DNA of 64,000 nucleotides, taken from NCBI RefSeq assembly GCF_008704795.1, contig NZ_CP023690.1, positions 6,086,501 to 6,150,500 of the forward strand, in the 5' to 3' direction. The notes under the pieces were generated by a model, which was given only the letters and a program-made list of their open reading frames with translations, did not search any database and had not been told where the DNA came from. This document shows, in pieces, positions 53,542-62,366 of the stretch (positions are counted from its first letter, which is position 1; every line of letters starts with the position of its first letter). The DNA is from Streptomyces spectabilis. GTDB lineage: Bacteria > Actinomycetota > Actinomycetes > Streptomycetales > Streptomycetaceae. A program made the position numbers and the translations under genes.

Positions 53542-54255
53542 TCAGGTGGTGGCCTTCAGCGCGGCGAGCCGGGCCTCGACCTCCGCCTCGTCGCTCAGGC
53601 TCTCCAGCTGCTCGAACTGCGCGTCGAGCGACGACGCGGCCAGCTCCTCCTGACCGAGCGCCCGCGCCTCCTCCCTGCGCACCTTCTCCTCGAACCGGCT
53701 CAGCTCGCTCGTCGGGTCGAGCACGTCCAGGCTCCGGGCGGCGTCGGCCATCCGGTTGCGCGCCTGTGCCGCCTTGGCCCGGGCCACCAACTGGTCCCGC
53801 TTCGACTGCAACTCCGTCAGCTTGATCTTCATCGAGTCGAGGCCGTCCTTGAGCCGGGCGACCACGTCGCTCTGCGCGGCGATCGTCGGCTCGGCCTCCT
53901 TGGCCTCCTTCTCCGCGCGCAACTGCCGCCCCAGGGCCACCTTCGCCAGGCCGTCGAACCGGTCGGCCTCGACGGCGCTCCCCGCCATCCGCAGCGCGTC
54001 CGCCTTCCGGCTCGCGGCCAGCGCCTTCGCGCCCCACTCGACGGCCGCCCGCTGGTCCTCACCGTGGTCCTGCTCCATGAGCCGCAGATCACCGATGGTG
54101 GCGGCGACGGCCTGCTCGGCCTCCTTGATGCTCTCCGTGTACTCGCGGATCAGCTGGTCGAGCATCTTCTGCGGGTCCTCGGCCTGGTCGAGGAGGGCAT
54201 GCACATTGGCCTTCGCCAGCTGGGTCACACGCCCGAGGACGGTCTGCTTGGTCAT
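53542..54255 (-). CDS. pspA: PspA/IM30 family envelope-stress protein
   Basis: Coiled-coil, ESCRT-III-like membrane-remodelling protein, 237 residues from the ATG at 54255 (AAGGAG seven bases upstream). Almost wholly helical: the amphipathic N-terminal helix region TVLGRVTQLAKANVHALLDQ, the conserved EDPQKMLDQLIREYTESI, then heptad-rich Glu/Lys/Ala helices and a C-terminal ADAARSLDVLDPTSELSRFEEKVRREEA. It should bind stressed inner membrane. It lies 100 bp downstream of the TPM-domain gene on the same strand, a recurring partner. Two tandem TTGTACGAG units (54266-54283) and three spaced GCGAAGCC units lie just upstream. Confidence 0.93.
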   Translation of the reverse strand: MTKQTVLGRVTQLAKANVHALLDQAEDPQKMLDQLIREYTESIKEAEQAVAATIGDLRLMEQDHGEDQRAAVEWGAKALAASRKADALRMAGSAVEADRFDGLAKVALGRQLRAEKEAKEAEPTIAAQSDVVARLKDGLDSMKIKLTELQSKRDQLVARAKAAQARNRMADAARSLDVLDPTSELSRFEEKVRREEARALGQEELAASSLDAQFEQLESLSDEAEVEARLAALKATT

Positions 54256-54265
54256 GTCGCTCTCC

Positions 54266-54326
54266 TTGTACGAGTTGTACGAGGCCCTGATGCGAAGCCC
54301 TTCACGCGAAGCCTTGGTGCGAAGCC
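54266..54326. repeat. Short direct repeats between the TPM and pspA genes
   Basis: TTGTACGAG occurs twice in tandem (54266-54274, 54275-54283). GCGAAGCC occurs three times at 54292, 54306 and 54319, spaced 13-14 bases. They lie immediately upstream of the pspA ribosome-binding site on the minus strand and could be regulator sites or processing sites. Confidence 0.6.
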
Positions 54327-54355
54327 GGGGTCCTGGGGGAGGCGCGGGTCCGGGC

Positions 54356-56533
54356 TCAGAACCGCCCACCGCCTCCCATCCGCCCCCGCGTCCCGCCCCC
54401 GCCGAACGCCCCGGGCCCCGCGCCTCCGAACCCGCCGCCCCCTCGGCCGCCTCCGGCCCCGCGCCCCAGCCCGCCGAGGACCTCCCCGAGGACGATTCCG
54501 CCCAGGACGGCGCCGCCCATGCCGCCGCCCCGGCCGCCCGCGCCGAGGCCTCCGCCGTACGGATTGCCGTACGCCCGGACGTCCCGCTCGGCGAGGGCCT
54601 GGGCCTGCCGCGCAAGGGAGTCGGCCCGCTGCGCCCCGGCGAGGGCGGCGGCGGGCGCGCCCGGTCCGCCGGGGCCCTCCGCCCGCTCCAGATGACGCTC
54701 CGCCTCCGCGAGCCGGGTCCTGGCCTCGGCGCCGACCGCGCCCCGGTGCGTCGTCACGTAGTCCCGGGCGGCGGCGACGGCACTGCGCGCGGTGAGCAGG
54801 GCCTGGCCGAGGAGCGTTCGGGCCCGGTCGTCCTCGCTCTCGCGCTGCCGCGCCCCGGCCAGGGCGTGGTCGAGCGCCGCGTCGGCCTCCTCGACGCGGC
54901 GCAGCGCGTCGATCGGGTCGTACGCCCCCGCCGCCCGCGCGCGCTCCACCTCCGCCACGACGGACTCGGCCCGCGCGATCCGGCCGCGCAGATCGGCGGT
55001 CGGCGTGCCCGCGCCCGCGCCCGTCAGGAGCCCGCGCGCGTCGGCGAGGTCGGCCTCGGTCTCGCTGAGCGCGCCCGGCAGCCGCCGGTCGGCCTCGGCG
55101 AGTTCCCCGGCCAGCCGGACCACGCCCTCGACGAACGTGCCCGCCTGGTCGACGGCCCCCTCCGCCGCGCGCAGATGCACGGCGGCCGTGCCGTTGTCGG
55201 CGGCGTCGACGGCCGTGCGGGCCTGGTGCAGCTGGCTCGCGGCGAACGCGAGCCGGTCCTTGGCCTGCGCCACGCTCCCGACGACCGCCTCGGTCGACGT
55301 CGGCGCATAAGCCGTCCGCAGCTCCTTCAGCGTCGACTCCGCCTCCAGGGCCCGGGCGTCGACCTGTCGGAGCACCGTCTCGGCGTGCTCCAGGGCGCTC
55401 GGCGCGGTGCGCTCCAGGGAGCGCAGCTCGTCGAACGCGGCCGCCTCCGCGTCGAGCCGCCGCCCCGCCTCCGTGCAGCGCGCCACGATCTCGTCGAGCA
55501 TCCGCCGCCGCGTCGCCTCGTCCTCCGGGTAGGCGTCGTCGAGCCGCTGCCGCAGCCGGAACGCCGCCGTCAGCTCCTCGCGCGCATACGCCACGGCCGC
55601 CGCGAACGGCCGTGCCGCCTCCTCGCCGAACTGCGCGGTGGCGAAGCCCAGTTCCTCGGCGCTGGTGCGCACCGCGTCATCGGTCTCGACGAGCAGGTGC
55701 CCGGCGCGGGCGTCGAGGTCGGGCAGCGGGGTGAGCCGCTGTCCCTCGCCCCAGCCGCCGGGCGTCGTCCGGGTGGTGAAGCGCCGCTTGCGCCGCCGGT
55801 ACGCGACCGCCGCGAAGGTCCCCGCCACGCCGACCGCGATCACGGGCAGCACCAGGTCTCCCGCCACCCCGTCGTCACCGCCGCCCCCACCTCCCGGATC
55901 CGCCTCGCCGGGGGTGATCGCGGGCCGGGGCACGGGCTCCCCGGCGAGCACGGCCCCGAACCCGCCCGCCGCGCCGATCGCCGCCCGCGCCCAGTCGCGC
56001 TGCCGCAGAGCGGGCTCGACGGCGGTCGCGGCGACCTCCCCGAGCTGTGCCTCACTGAACCGCCCGCCCCGCTCGGCCGAGTACGCGTACTGCCGGTCGT
56101 GGGTGGCCACGGCAAGGAGCACATCGTCCGTCCCGAGGCCGTTGCGCTCGGCCGTGGCGTGCGCCCAGTCACGCGCGGGCCGTCCGGAGAAGTCCCGTAC
56201 ATACGCCACGAAGAGCTGGACCCTCCGGTCGTCGTAGAGCCGGTCGAGCGCGTCGGCCACGGCGGCCCGCCGATCACCGAGCGCGCCCACCTTGTCGGTG
56301 ATCTGGCCGTCCCGGTCCAGGCGCACGGGCTCGTCGGCGGGCGCAGCCCGGGCACCGGACCCGATGGCTCCGGCGGGCATCGCATACGCGGGGCACACGA
56401 GCCCGGACAGTCCGCCGCAGGCGAGGAGCACGGCCGCCGCGGCCCGCGTGGCGGTGCGTGCCCACACGGACGGCGAGGACGCCACAGCGGGCGCGGGCAG
56501 CGCGAACGGCCGGGACGACGGGAACGACGTCAC
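54356..56533 (-). CDS. TPM-domain membrane protein with coiled-coil and Gly-rich tail
   Basis: 725-residue envelope protein. A signal or TM segment (about 28-52, AAAAVLLACGGLSGLVCPAYA) precedes a TPM domain (about 70-200; GQITDKVGALGDRRAAVADALDRL, VQLFVAYVRDFSG and GTDDVLLAVATHDRQYAY in order). A second TM helix (about 222-242, DLVLPVIAVGVAGTFAAVAYR), then about 400 residues of Ala/Glu-rich coiled coil and a Gly-rich C-terminus with repeated GGGRGG-like runs follow. TPM proteins take part in membrane or photosystem repair in plants and in PspA-linked stress in bacteria. TACGCT ends seven bases before the GTG, suggesting a leaderless mRNA. pspA lies downstream in the same direction. Confidence 0.88.
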   Translation of the reverse strand: MTSFPSSRPFALPAPAVASSPSVWARTATRAAAAVLLACGGLSGLVCPAYAMPAGAIGSGARAAPADEPVRLDRDGQITDKVGALGDRRAAVADALDRLYDDRRVQLFVAYVRDFSGRPARDWAHATAERNGLGTDDVLLAVATHDRQYAYSAERGGRFSEAQLGEVAATAVEPALRQRDWARAAIGAAGGFGAVLAGEPVPRPAITPGEADPGGGGGGDDGVAGDLVLPVIAVGVAGTFAAVAYRRRKRRFTTRTTPGGWGEGQRLTPLPDLDARAGHLLVETDDAVRTSAEELGFATAQFGEEAARPFAAAVAYAREELTAAFRLRQRLDDAYPEDEATRRRMLDEIVARCTEAGRRLDAEAAAFDELRSLERTAPSALEHAETVLRQVDARALEAESTLKELRTAYAPTSTEAVVGSVAQAKDRLAFAASQLHQARTAVDAADNGTAAVHLRAAEGAVDQAGTFVEGVVRLAGELAEADRRLPGALSETEADLADARGLLTGAGAGTPTADLRGRIARAESVVAEVERARAAGAYDPIDALRRVEEADAALDHALAGARQRESEDDRARTLLGQALLTARSAVAAARDYVTTHRGAVGAEARTRLAEAERHLERAEGPGGPGAPAAALAGAQRADSLARQAQALAERDVRAYGNPYGGGLGAGGRGGGMGGAVLGGIVLGEVLGGLGRGAGGGRGGGGFGGAGPGAFGGGGTRGRMGGGGRF

Positions 56534-56622
56534 ATCTCGCAGCGTAGGACGGTCCCCGAACCCCCGCGACCGGGGCCGATGCCCTCTCGTACGGTGGAGA
56601 CGATCGAGCTGAGGGGAGGCCG

Positions 56623-57300
56623 GTGGTGGACGGGGTCTGGGCGGGCGCCCGGGAGCGGGTGCTCGCGGTGCGGGAGCGGCCGCACTGGCGCGAGGTGTTC
56701 GGCGCGGACTGGCCGGGCGGGCACGGCCATGGCTTCCGTCTTGAGCCCGTCCTCACGGAGCCCGAGGTGCGGGCCGTCGAGCAGGGCCTGGGTGTCGAAC
56801 TTCCCGGTGAGTACCGCGACTTCCTCCTCCAGGTCGGCGCGGGCGGCGCGGGCCCGGACTACGGCCTCTTCGGGCACCGGGTGACCGGGCCGGACGCCGA
56901 GCCCGGCTCCGGCGCCTGCGCGCTGCCGTTCCGCCCCGAGGCCACCGACGAACTCGACGGTCACGAGGGTGCGGAGCCGCGCCCGGACGACTACGCCGAC
57001 GACGAGGCCCTGCGCCGTGACCACGCGGCCTGGCAGGCGCGGCACGACACGCTTCACGCATCCCTGACCGACGGCACCCTCTGCCTCAGCCACCAAGGGT
57101 GCGGCTACTACACCCTCCTCGCCGTGACGGGGCCGGAGCGCGGCACCCTGTGGGACGACGTGCGTGCCGTCGGCGAGGGAGTGCAGCCGGTGACCCTCCA
57201 GGACAAGCCCCGCGTCACCTTCGCCCAGTGGTATCTGTCGTGGCTGGAGCATGCGGAGCGGACAGCGGCCGAGGGGCGCCCCCGCTTCCGTGCGACCTAG
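56623..57300 (+). CDS. SMI1/KNR4 (SUKH) family protein
   Basis: 225-residue protein with a SUKH domain (about 40-160): LTEPEVRAVEQGLGVELPGEYRDFLLQVGAGGAGPDYGLFG spread over the first conserved block is diagnostic, and the C-terminal LSHQGCGYYTLLAVTGPERGTLWDD is the second block. SUKH proteins commonly serve as immunity proteins against contact-dependent toxins, but many Streptomyces copies stand alone and may bind unrelated partners. No toxin gene is next to it. GTG start (56623 or 56626) with GAGGGGAGG upstream. Divergent from the TPM gene. Confidence 0.9.
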   Translation: MVDGVWAGARERVLAVRERPHWREVFGADWPGGHGHGFRLEPVLTEPEVRAVEQGLGVELPGEYRDFLLQVGAGGAGPDYGLFGHRVTGPDAEPGSGACALPFRPEATDELDGHEGAEPRPDDYADDEALRRDHAAWQARHDTLHASLTDGTLCLSHQGCGYYTLLAVTGPERGTLWDDVRAVGEGVQPVTLQDKPRVTFAQWYLSWLEHAERTAAEGRPRFRAT

Positions 57301-57319
57301 CCCGACGGCCCCCTACCCC

Positions 57320-58579
57320 CTAGGGGACGTGGAGCACCTCCGGGAAGCGGGGCGACGGGCCGTCCAGGAGGTGGTCGTCCCGGTCGCGCAGCCAGCGGTC
57401 GAAGAAGGACGCCACATAGGCGCGCTGGGCGGCGACGGCCCGCTTCGGGTCCACGGTGCCTATGTTCTTCTCGATGACGTCCCGGGAGGCTCCTGTCTGG
57501 GGCAGGACGGCCGCGAGGTCCGTGTATGTCTGGTGCCGGGAGCCGCGGAGGGTGAAGTCCCGCTTCCAGCCCGGGGTGTGGGACCAGAAGGAGCGCCAGG
57601 AGGGCTCGGTGGTGTGGTCGCTGCCGTCGCGGCCCATGAGGAGCAGGGGGCGGTCGACGCCGTGCCGGGCGACCGGGGTGAGGTTCGTGCCATTCGGCTC
57701 GCCGTTGAGCTCCAGGGTGCCGTCCAGATCGACGGCGGCCTTGACGCGCTTGTCCTCGTACATCGTCTCGGCGGCGGCGATTCCGCCCGCGGAATGGCCG
57801 AGCATGCCGACGCGGTCGCGGTCGATCGCCCGGGACAGGCCGTGCGGGAGGGCGCCGAGCCGGCCGAGGACGAACTTGTCGTCGGCGACGCGGGTGTCCA
57901 GGACCTTCTTCAGGAGCTCGGACAGCGACCGGTCGTCCGTCACCTCGGCCAAGGCGTCCCGCAGGGGCTTGTCGCCCTTGACCGAGCCGTCGGGGAACTG
58001 CACACCGGGCGCCTCATAGGTGTGGTCGACGGTGATCACCACATAGCCGCGGCTGGCCATCTCCTCGACCAGGGAGGTGCCCCAGGTCCGCGGGTCGTTG
58101 GCACCCGCCGAATAGAGCAGCACCGGGCGGCGGCCGCCCCGGTCGTCGACGGGGGCGGCCGTGCGGGCGTGGGCGCGCATGCCCGCCCAGTCGACGGCGC
58201 CCTTCGCTATGCCGTGCGGTGCGGCGGCGTCCCACCGCTCGGCCGCGCCCGGTGCCATGTACGGCGCGGGGCGGGTGCCGCCGCCGGTCTTGCGCGCCGG
58301 ATACCAGACGCTGACCATCAGCTCGCGATACGGCTGCGAGTCGACCCAGGGATCGGGCCGGGAGTGGTCGACGAGGCGGGTCGTCACCGTGCCGACGGGG
58401 TGGGGGCCGGTGGGGGCGGGCAGGACGGGGCGCACCGGGTCCCCGGGCTGTGTGCGCACCGGGCTCTCCGTCCCCCGCGCGGAGGCCGGGGCTCCGGCCC
58501 CCAGCGTCACCGCCGCCGCGATCCCCGCGGCCACCAGCACCTTCATCGAGCGCGAGCGCCGCGCCGTACGCATGTCCAT
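57320..58579 (-). CDS. Secreted alpha/beta hydrolase (PAF-acetylhydrolase/chlorophyllase-like)
   Basis: Exported hydrolase of 419 residues from the ATG at 58579. Signal peptide (about 1-38: SMKVLVAAGIAAAVTLGAGAPASA region). The alpha/beta hydrolase core has RELMVSVWYPA, RRPVLLYSAG, ITVDHTYEAPGVQFPDG and the nucleophile elbow MLGHSAGGIAAAE, followed by VDLDGTL with the acid; the catalytic His is probably in the GSRHQTYTD segment. Similar to the platelet-activating-factor acetylhydrolase family. The substrate is likely a lipid ester. Frame extends upstream to 58654 but without a ribosome-binding site. Convergent with the SUKH gene at 20 bp. Confidence 0.88.
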   Translation of the reverse strand: MDMRTARRSRSMKVLVAAGIAAAVTLGAGAPASARGTESPVRTQPGDPVRPVLPAPTGPHPVGTVTTRLVDHSRPDPWVDSQPYRELMVSVWYPARKTGGGTRPAPYMAPGAAERWDAAAPHGIAKGAVDWAGMRAHARTAAPVDDRGGRRPVLLYSAGANDPRTWGTSLVEEMASRGYVVITVDHTYEAPGVQFPDGSVKGDKPLRDALAEVTDDRSLSELLKKVLDTRVADDKFVLGRLGALPHGLSRAIDRDRVGMLGHSAGGIAAAETMYEDKRVKAAVDLDGTLELNGEPNGTNLTPVARHGVDRPLLLMGRDGSDHTTEPSWRSFWSHTPGWKRDFTLRGSRHQTYTDLAAVLPQTGASRDVIEKNIGTVDPKRAVAAQRAYVASFFDRWLRDRDDHLLDGPSPRFPEVLHVP

Positions 58580-58714
58580 GGCTCCATGCTGGCCGCGCGC
58601 CCGCGCCGGAACCATGGGGGCGATCAAGAGAATCTCCTGGGGGATTACCCCCACAACCCCTGCCCGAGCGCCGCCCGAGGGCCCGGAAGACCCCGGAAGA
58701 GGCTGAGCCGCCGC

Positions 58715-59503
58715 CTACTCGCCCCGCCGCCGGATCTTGTTCCCCAGCCAGACCAGCGGATCGTACTTGCGGTCGACAGCCCGCTCCTTCAAGGGAATCA
58801 GCGCGTTGTCCGTGATGTGGATGCCCTCGGGGCACACCTCCGTGCAGCACTTGGTGATGTTGCAGTAGCCGAGCCCGTGCTCCTCCTGGGCGGTGGCCTT
58901 GCGGTCCAGGCCCGTGTCCGCCGCCGCGTCCAGCGGGTGCATGTCCAGCTCGGCGACCCGCATCAGGAAGCGCGGCCCCGCGAACGCCGTCTTGTTCTCC
59001 TCGTGGTCACGCACCACGTGGCAGGTGTCCTGGCACAGGAAGCACTCGATGCACTTGCGGAACTCCTGGGAGCGGTCCACGTCCTCCTGCATCATGCGGT
59101 ACTCGCCGGGGCCCACGCCGGGCGGCGGCACGAAGGCGGGCACCTCCCGCGCCTTGGTGTAGTTGAAGCCGACGTCGGTCACCAGGTCACGGACGACGGG
59201 GAACGCCCGCAGCGGGGTGACGGTGATGGTCTCCTCGCGCGAGAACACCGACATGCGGGTCATGCACAGCAGACGCGGCCGGCCGTTGATCTCCGCCGAG
59301 CAGGAACCGCACTTGCCCGCCTTGCAGTTCCAGCGCACCGCGAGGTCCGGCGCCTGGGTGGCCTGGAGGCGGTGGACGATGTCGAGGACCACCTCGCCCT
59401 CGTTGACCTCGACCGTGAAGTCCTGGAGGCCGCCCCCGCCGGTGTCGCCGCGCCAGACCCTGAAGTGCGCGTCGTACGCCGTGGACGATGCAACTGTGCT
59501 CAC
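58715..59503 (-). CDS. sdhB: Succinate dehydrogenase/fumarate reductase iron-sulfur subunit
   Basis: Electron-transfer subunit of complex II, 262 residues. The N-terminal [2Fe-2S] ferredoxin domain has the cysteine set of NCKAGKCGSCSAEING and RLLC. The C-terminal domain has CIECFLCQDTC for the [4Fe-4S] centre and CNITKCCTEVCPEG for the [3Fe-4S] and [4Fe-4S] clusters. GTG start overlapping the sdhA stop as GTGA, so the two are coupled. Last gene of the operon. The sequence type matches mycobacterial Sdh1 (Rv0247c-Rv0249c, from memory) rather than the classical four-subunit complex. Confidence 0.95.
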   Translation of the reverse strand: MSTVASSTAYDAHFRVWRGDTGGGGLQDFTVEVNEGEVVLDIVHRLQATQAPDLAVRWNCKAGKCGSCSAEINGRPRLLCMTRMSVFSREETITVTPLRAFPVVRDLVTDVGFNYTKAREVPAFVPPPGVGPGEYRMMQEDVDRSQEFRKCIECFLCQDTCHVVRDHEENKTAFAGPRFLMRVAELDMHPLDAAADTGLDRKATAQEEHGLGYCNITKCCTEVCPEGIHITDNALIPLKERAVDRKYDPLVWLGNKIRRRGE

Positions 59504-61428
59504 TCGTAGAGCTCCTCTTCGGCCAGGTACTTGACCAGCTCCTCCTTGTCGAAGAGAGCGAGCAGGTCGGGGCGGATGGGATCGGTCGTCACGCGCGCGA
59601 GGTCGATCTGGCCGCGCACCGGGTCGGTGGCCGCGAGGCCCCCGGTCGGGTCGGTGAGGCGGCACAGCAGGTTCACGCGGCGCCACTCGCGGCTCATCCC
59701 GGGGTGGTCGTCGCGGGTGTGCCCGCCGCGGCTCTCGGTGCGCTCCAGGGCCGCGCGCGCCACGCACTCGCTGACGAGCAGCATGTTCCTGAGGTCGAGC
59801 GCCAGGTGCCAGCCCGGGTTGAACTGCCGGTGCCCCTCGACCCCGGCCCGCCGCGCCCGCACCCGCAGCTCGGCGAGCTTGTCCAGGGCCCGCTCCATCT
59901 CGCCCTCGCGGCGGATGATGCCGACCAGGTCGTTCATGGTCTGCTGGAGCTCCTGGTGGAGCGTGTACGGGTTCTCCGGAGTCGCCCCGTCCGATGGGCC
60001 CTCCGCACTGAACGGACGCAGGGCCTCCGCCGCCGCCGTGTCCAGCTGCGGCTCGTCCACCACCGGGCGCACGGCCAGCTCGGCCGCGTACCGCGCCGCG
60101 TGGAGACCGGCGCGGCGGCCGAACACCAGGAGGTCCGAAAGGGAGTTCCCGCCGAGCCGGTTCGAGCCGTGCATGCCGCCCGCGACCTCACCGGCCGCGA
60201 ACAGGCCCGGCACGCCCCGCGCCGCCGCCGTGTCGGAGTCGACCGCGACGCCGCCCATCACGTAGTGACAGGTCGGCCCCACCTCCATCGCCTCGGCGGT
60301 GATGTCGACGTCCGCCAGCTCCTTGAACTGGTGGTACATCGACGGCAGTCGGCGCCGGATCACCTCGGCGGGCATCCGCGTCGACACGTCGAGGAACACC
60401 CCGCCGTGCGGCGAGCCGCGCCCCGCCTTCACCTCGGAGTTGATGGCCCGCGCCACCTCGTCCCGGGGCAGCAGCTCGGGCGGGCGGCGGTTGTGGTCCG
60501 GGTCCTCGTACCAGCGGTCGCCCTCTTCCTCCGACTCCGCGTACTTCTCCTTGAAGACGTCCGGAACGTAGTCGAACATGAACCGCTTGCCGTCGGAGTT
60601 CCTCAGCACGCCGCCGTCGCCGCGCACGGACTCGGTGACGAGGATTCCTTTCACCGACGGCGGCCACACCATTCCCGTCGGATGGAACTGTACGAATTCC
60701 ATGTTCAGCAGCGGCGCGCCCGCGAGCAGCGCGAGGGCGTGCCCGTCGCCCGTGTACTCCCACGAGTTCGAGGTCACCTTGAAGGACTTGCCGATGCCGC
60801 CGGTGGCGAGCACGACACTGGGCGCCTCGACGACGAAGAACCGCCCGCTCTCCCGCTCGTAGCAGAAGGCGCCGCTGACGCGCTCGCCCTCCTTCAGGAC
60901 GCGCGTGACGGTGCACTCCTGGAAGACCTTCAACCGGGCTTCGTAGTCGCCGAATTCCTTCTCGTCCTCCTGCTGGAGGGCCACGATCTTCTGCTGGAGG
61001 GTACGGATCAGTTCGAGCCCCGTACGGTCACCGACGTGGGCGAGCCGTGGATATTCGTGGCCGCCGAAGTTCCGCTGCGAGATCCGGCCGTCCTTGGTGC
61101 GGTCGAAGAGCGCGCCCCAGGTCTCCAGTTCCCACACCCGGTCGGGGGCCTCGCGCGCGTGCAGCTCCGCCATCCGCCACTGGTTGAGGAACTTGCCGCC
61201 GCGCAGCGTGTCACGGAAGTGCACCTGCCAGTTGTCACCGGAGTTCACATTCGCCATGGCCGCCGCGATGCCGCCCTCGGCCATCACCGTGTGCGCCTTG
61301 CCGAACAGCGACTTGCAGATCACCGCCGTACGCGCGCCCTGCTCACGCGCCTCGATCGCGGCCCGGAGGCCCGCCCCGCCGGCCCCCACGACGACGACAT
61401 CCCACTGCTGCCGCTCCACTTGAGACAT
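59500..61428 (-). CDS. sdhA: Succinate dehydrogenase/fumarate reductase flavoprotein subunit
   Basis: Catalytic FAD subunit oxidising succinate to fumarate, 642 residues. Rossmann motif VVVGAGGAGLRAAIEA (about 13-28); His46 in GKAHTVMAEGGIAAAM is the position of covalent FAD attachment. Substrate residues lie in VQFHPTGMVWPP, RGSPHGGVFLDVS, and MHGSNRLGGNSLSDLLVFGRRAG. Fumarate produced here is hydrated by the fumarases encoded at 23 and 26 kb. Lies 49 bp downstream of the membrane-anchor gene and overlaps sdhB by four bases. Confidence 0.96.
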   Translation of the reverse strand: MSQVERQQWDVVVVGAGGAGLRAAIEAREQGARTAVICKSLFGKAHTVMAEGGIAAAMANVNSGDNWQVHFRDTLRGGKFLNQWRMAELHAREAPDRVWELETWGALFDRTKDGRISQRNFGGHEYPRLAHVGDRTGLELIRTLQQKIVALQQEDEKEFGDYEARLKVFQECTVTRVLKEGERVSGAFCYERESGRFFVVEAPSVVLATGGIGKSFKVTSNSWEYTGDGHALALLAGAPLLNMEFVQFHPTGMVWPPSVKGILVTESVRGDGGVLRNSDGKRFMFDYVPDVFKEKYAESEEEGDRWYEDPDHNRRPPELLPRDEVARAINSEVKAGRGSPHGGVFLDVSTRMPAEVIRRRLPSMYHQFKELADVDITAEAMEVGPTCHYVMGGVAVDSDTAAARGVPGLFAAGEVAGGMHGSNRLGGNSLSDLLVFGRRAGLHAARYAAELAVRPVVDEPQLDTAAAEALRPFSAEGPSDGATPENPYTLHQELQQTMNDLVGIIRREGEMERALDKLAELRVRARRAGVEGHRQFNPGWHLALDLRNMLLVSECVARAALERTESRGGHTRDDHPGMSREWRRVNLLCRLTDPTGGLAATDPVRGQIDLARVTTDPIRPDLLALFDKEELVKYLAEEELYE

Positions 61429-61477
61429 TCAGAACGCCCCTATTTCGTCTTGCGTCGTCATTCACTGTCTTCCGCCG

Positions 61478-62311
61478 TCAGAACAGTGCCGGATCGTCGA
61501 ATGCGCCGGAGGCAATCAGATACACGTAGAAGTCGGCGAGCGCGACACTGATCAACGACGCCCAGGCGAGCAGCATGTGACGGCCGTTCAGCCAGCCCAC
61601 CCACCGCCACATCCGATAGCGCACCGGGTGTTTGGAGAAATGCTTGAGCTTTCCGCCGACGATGTGCCGGCACGAGTGGCAGGAGAGCGTGTACGCCCAG
61701 ATCAGCACGATGTTCACCAGGAACACGAGCGTGCCGAGGCCCATGTGGCCCCACTCGTAGTGCTCGTCGCGGAAGGCGAGCACCGTGTCGTACGTGAGGA
61801 TTCCCGCGACCGGCACGGCGGCGTAGAAGAAGTACCGGTGGATGTTCTGCAGGATCAGCGGGAAACGCGTCTCACCGGTGTACTTGGCGTGCGGCTCGGC
61901 GACCGCGCAGGCGGGCGGGGACGCCCAGAATCCGCGGTAGTAGGCCTTGCGGTAGTAGTAGCAGGTGAGCCGGAAGCCCAGCGGGAAGATGAGGATGAGC
62001 AGGGCGGGGGACAGGCCCCACCAACTGCCGAAGATCTCCCAGTTCGGGCCGTTCCTCATCGGTTCGCAGTTGTCCGCGACGCACGGCGAGTAGAACGGCG
62101 AGACGTACGGTGCCTCGTAGTAGTCGGAATTGGCGAACGCCCGCCACGTCGAATAGACGACGAAGGCGAAGAGTCCGGCGGCGGTCGCGGCGGGCTGGAG
62201 CCACCAGCGGTCCGTCCGCAGATGGGCAGCGGCGATCGCGGCGCGCGTGCCGTGCCGTACGCCGCCGGGGGCCGTGCCCTTGTTCAGATGGGGTTCGGTG
62301 CCAGTTGCCAA
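61478..62311 (-). CDS. sdhC: Succinate dehydrogenase membrane anchor, Sdh1 (single-subunit SdhC) type
   Basis: Integral membrane subunit of 277 residues that takes electrons from SdhB to menaquinone. It replaces the usual SdhC/SdhD pair. TM helices: QPAATAAGLFAFVVYSTW (about 39-57), SPALLILIFPLGFRLTCYYY (about 101-120), YFFYAAVPVAGILTYDTVL, GTLVFLVNIVLIWAYTLSCH and LLAWASLISVALADFYVYLI. Histidines in these helices could ligate haem. Homologous to mycobacterial Rv0249c. TTG start at 62311, with GGAGTGGAG upstream. First membrane gene of the operon, 55 bp after the small conserved protein. Confidence 0.9.
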   Translation of the reverse strand: MATGTEPHLNKGTAPGGVRHGTRAAIAAAHLRTDRWWLQPAATAAGLFAFVVYSTWRAFANSDYYEAPYVSPFYSPCVADNCEPMRNGPNWEIFGSWWGLSPALLILIFPLGFRLTCYYYRKAYYRGFWASPPACAVAEPHAKYTGETRFPLILQNIHRYFFYAAVPVAGILTYDTVLAFRDEHYEWGHMGLGTLVFLVNIVLIWAYTLSCHSCRHIVGGKLKHFSKHPVRYRMWRWVGWLNGRHMLLAWASLISVALADFYVYLIASGAFDDPALF

Positions 62312-62366
62312 CGAGGCTCCACTCCTTCGTCGACGGGTGGGTTACGACGGGCGGGCCGGGGCGGGG

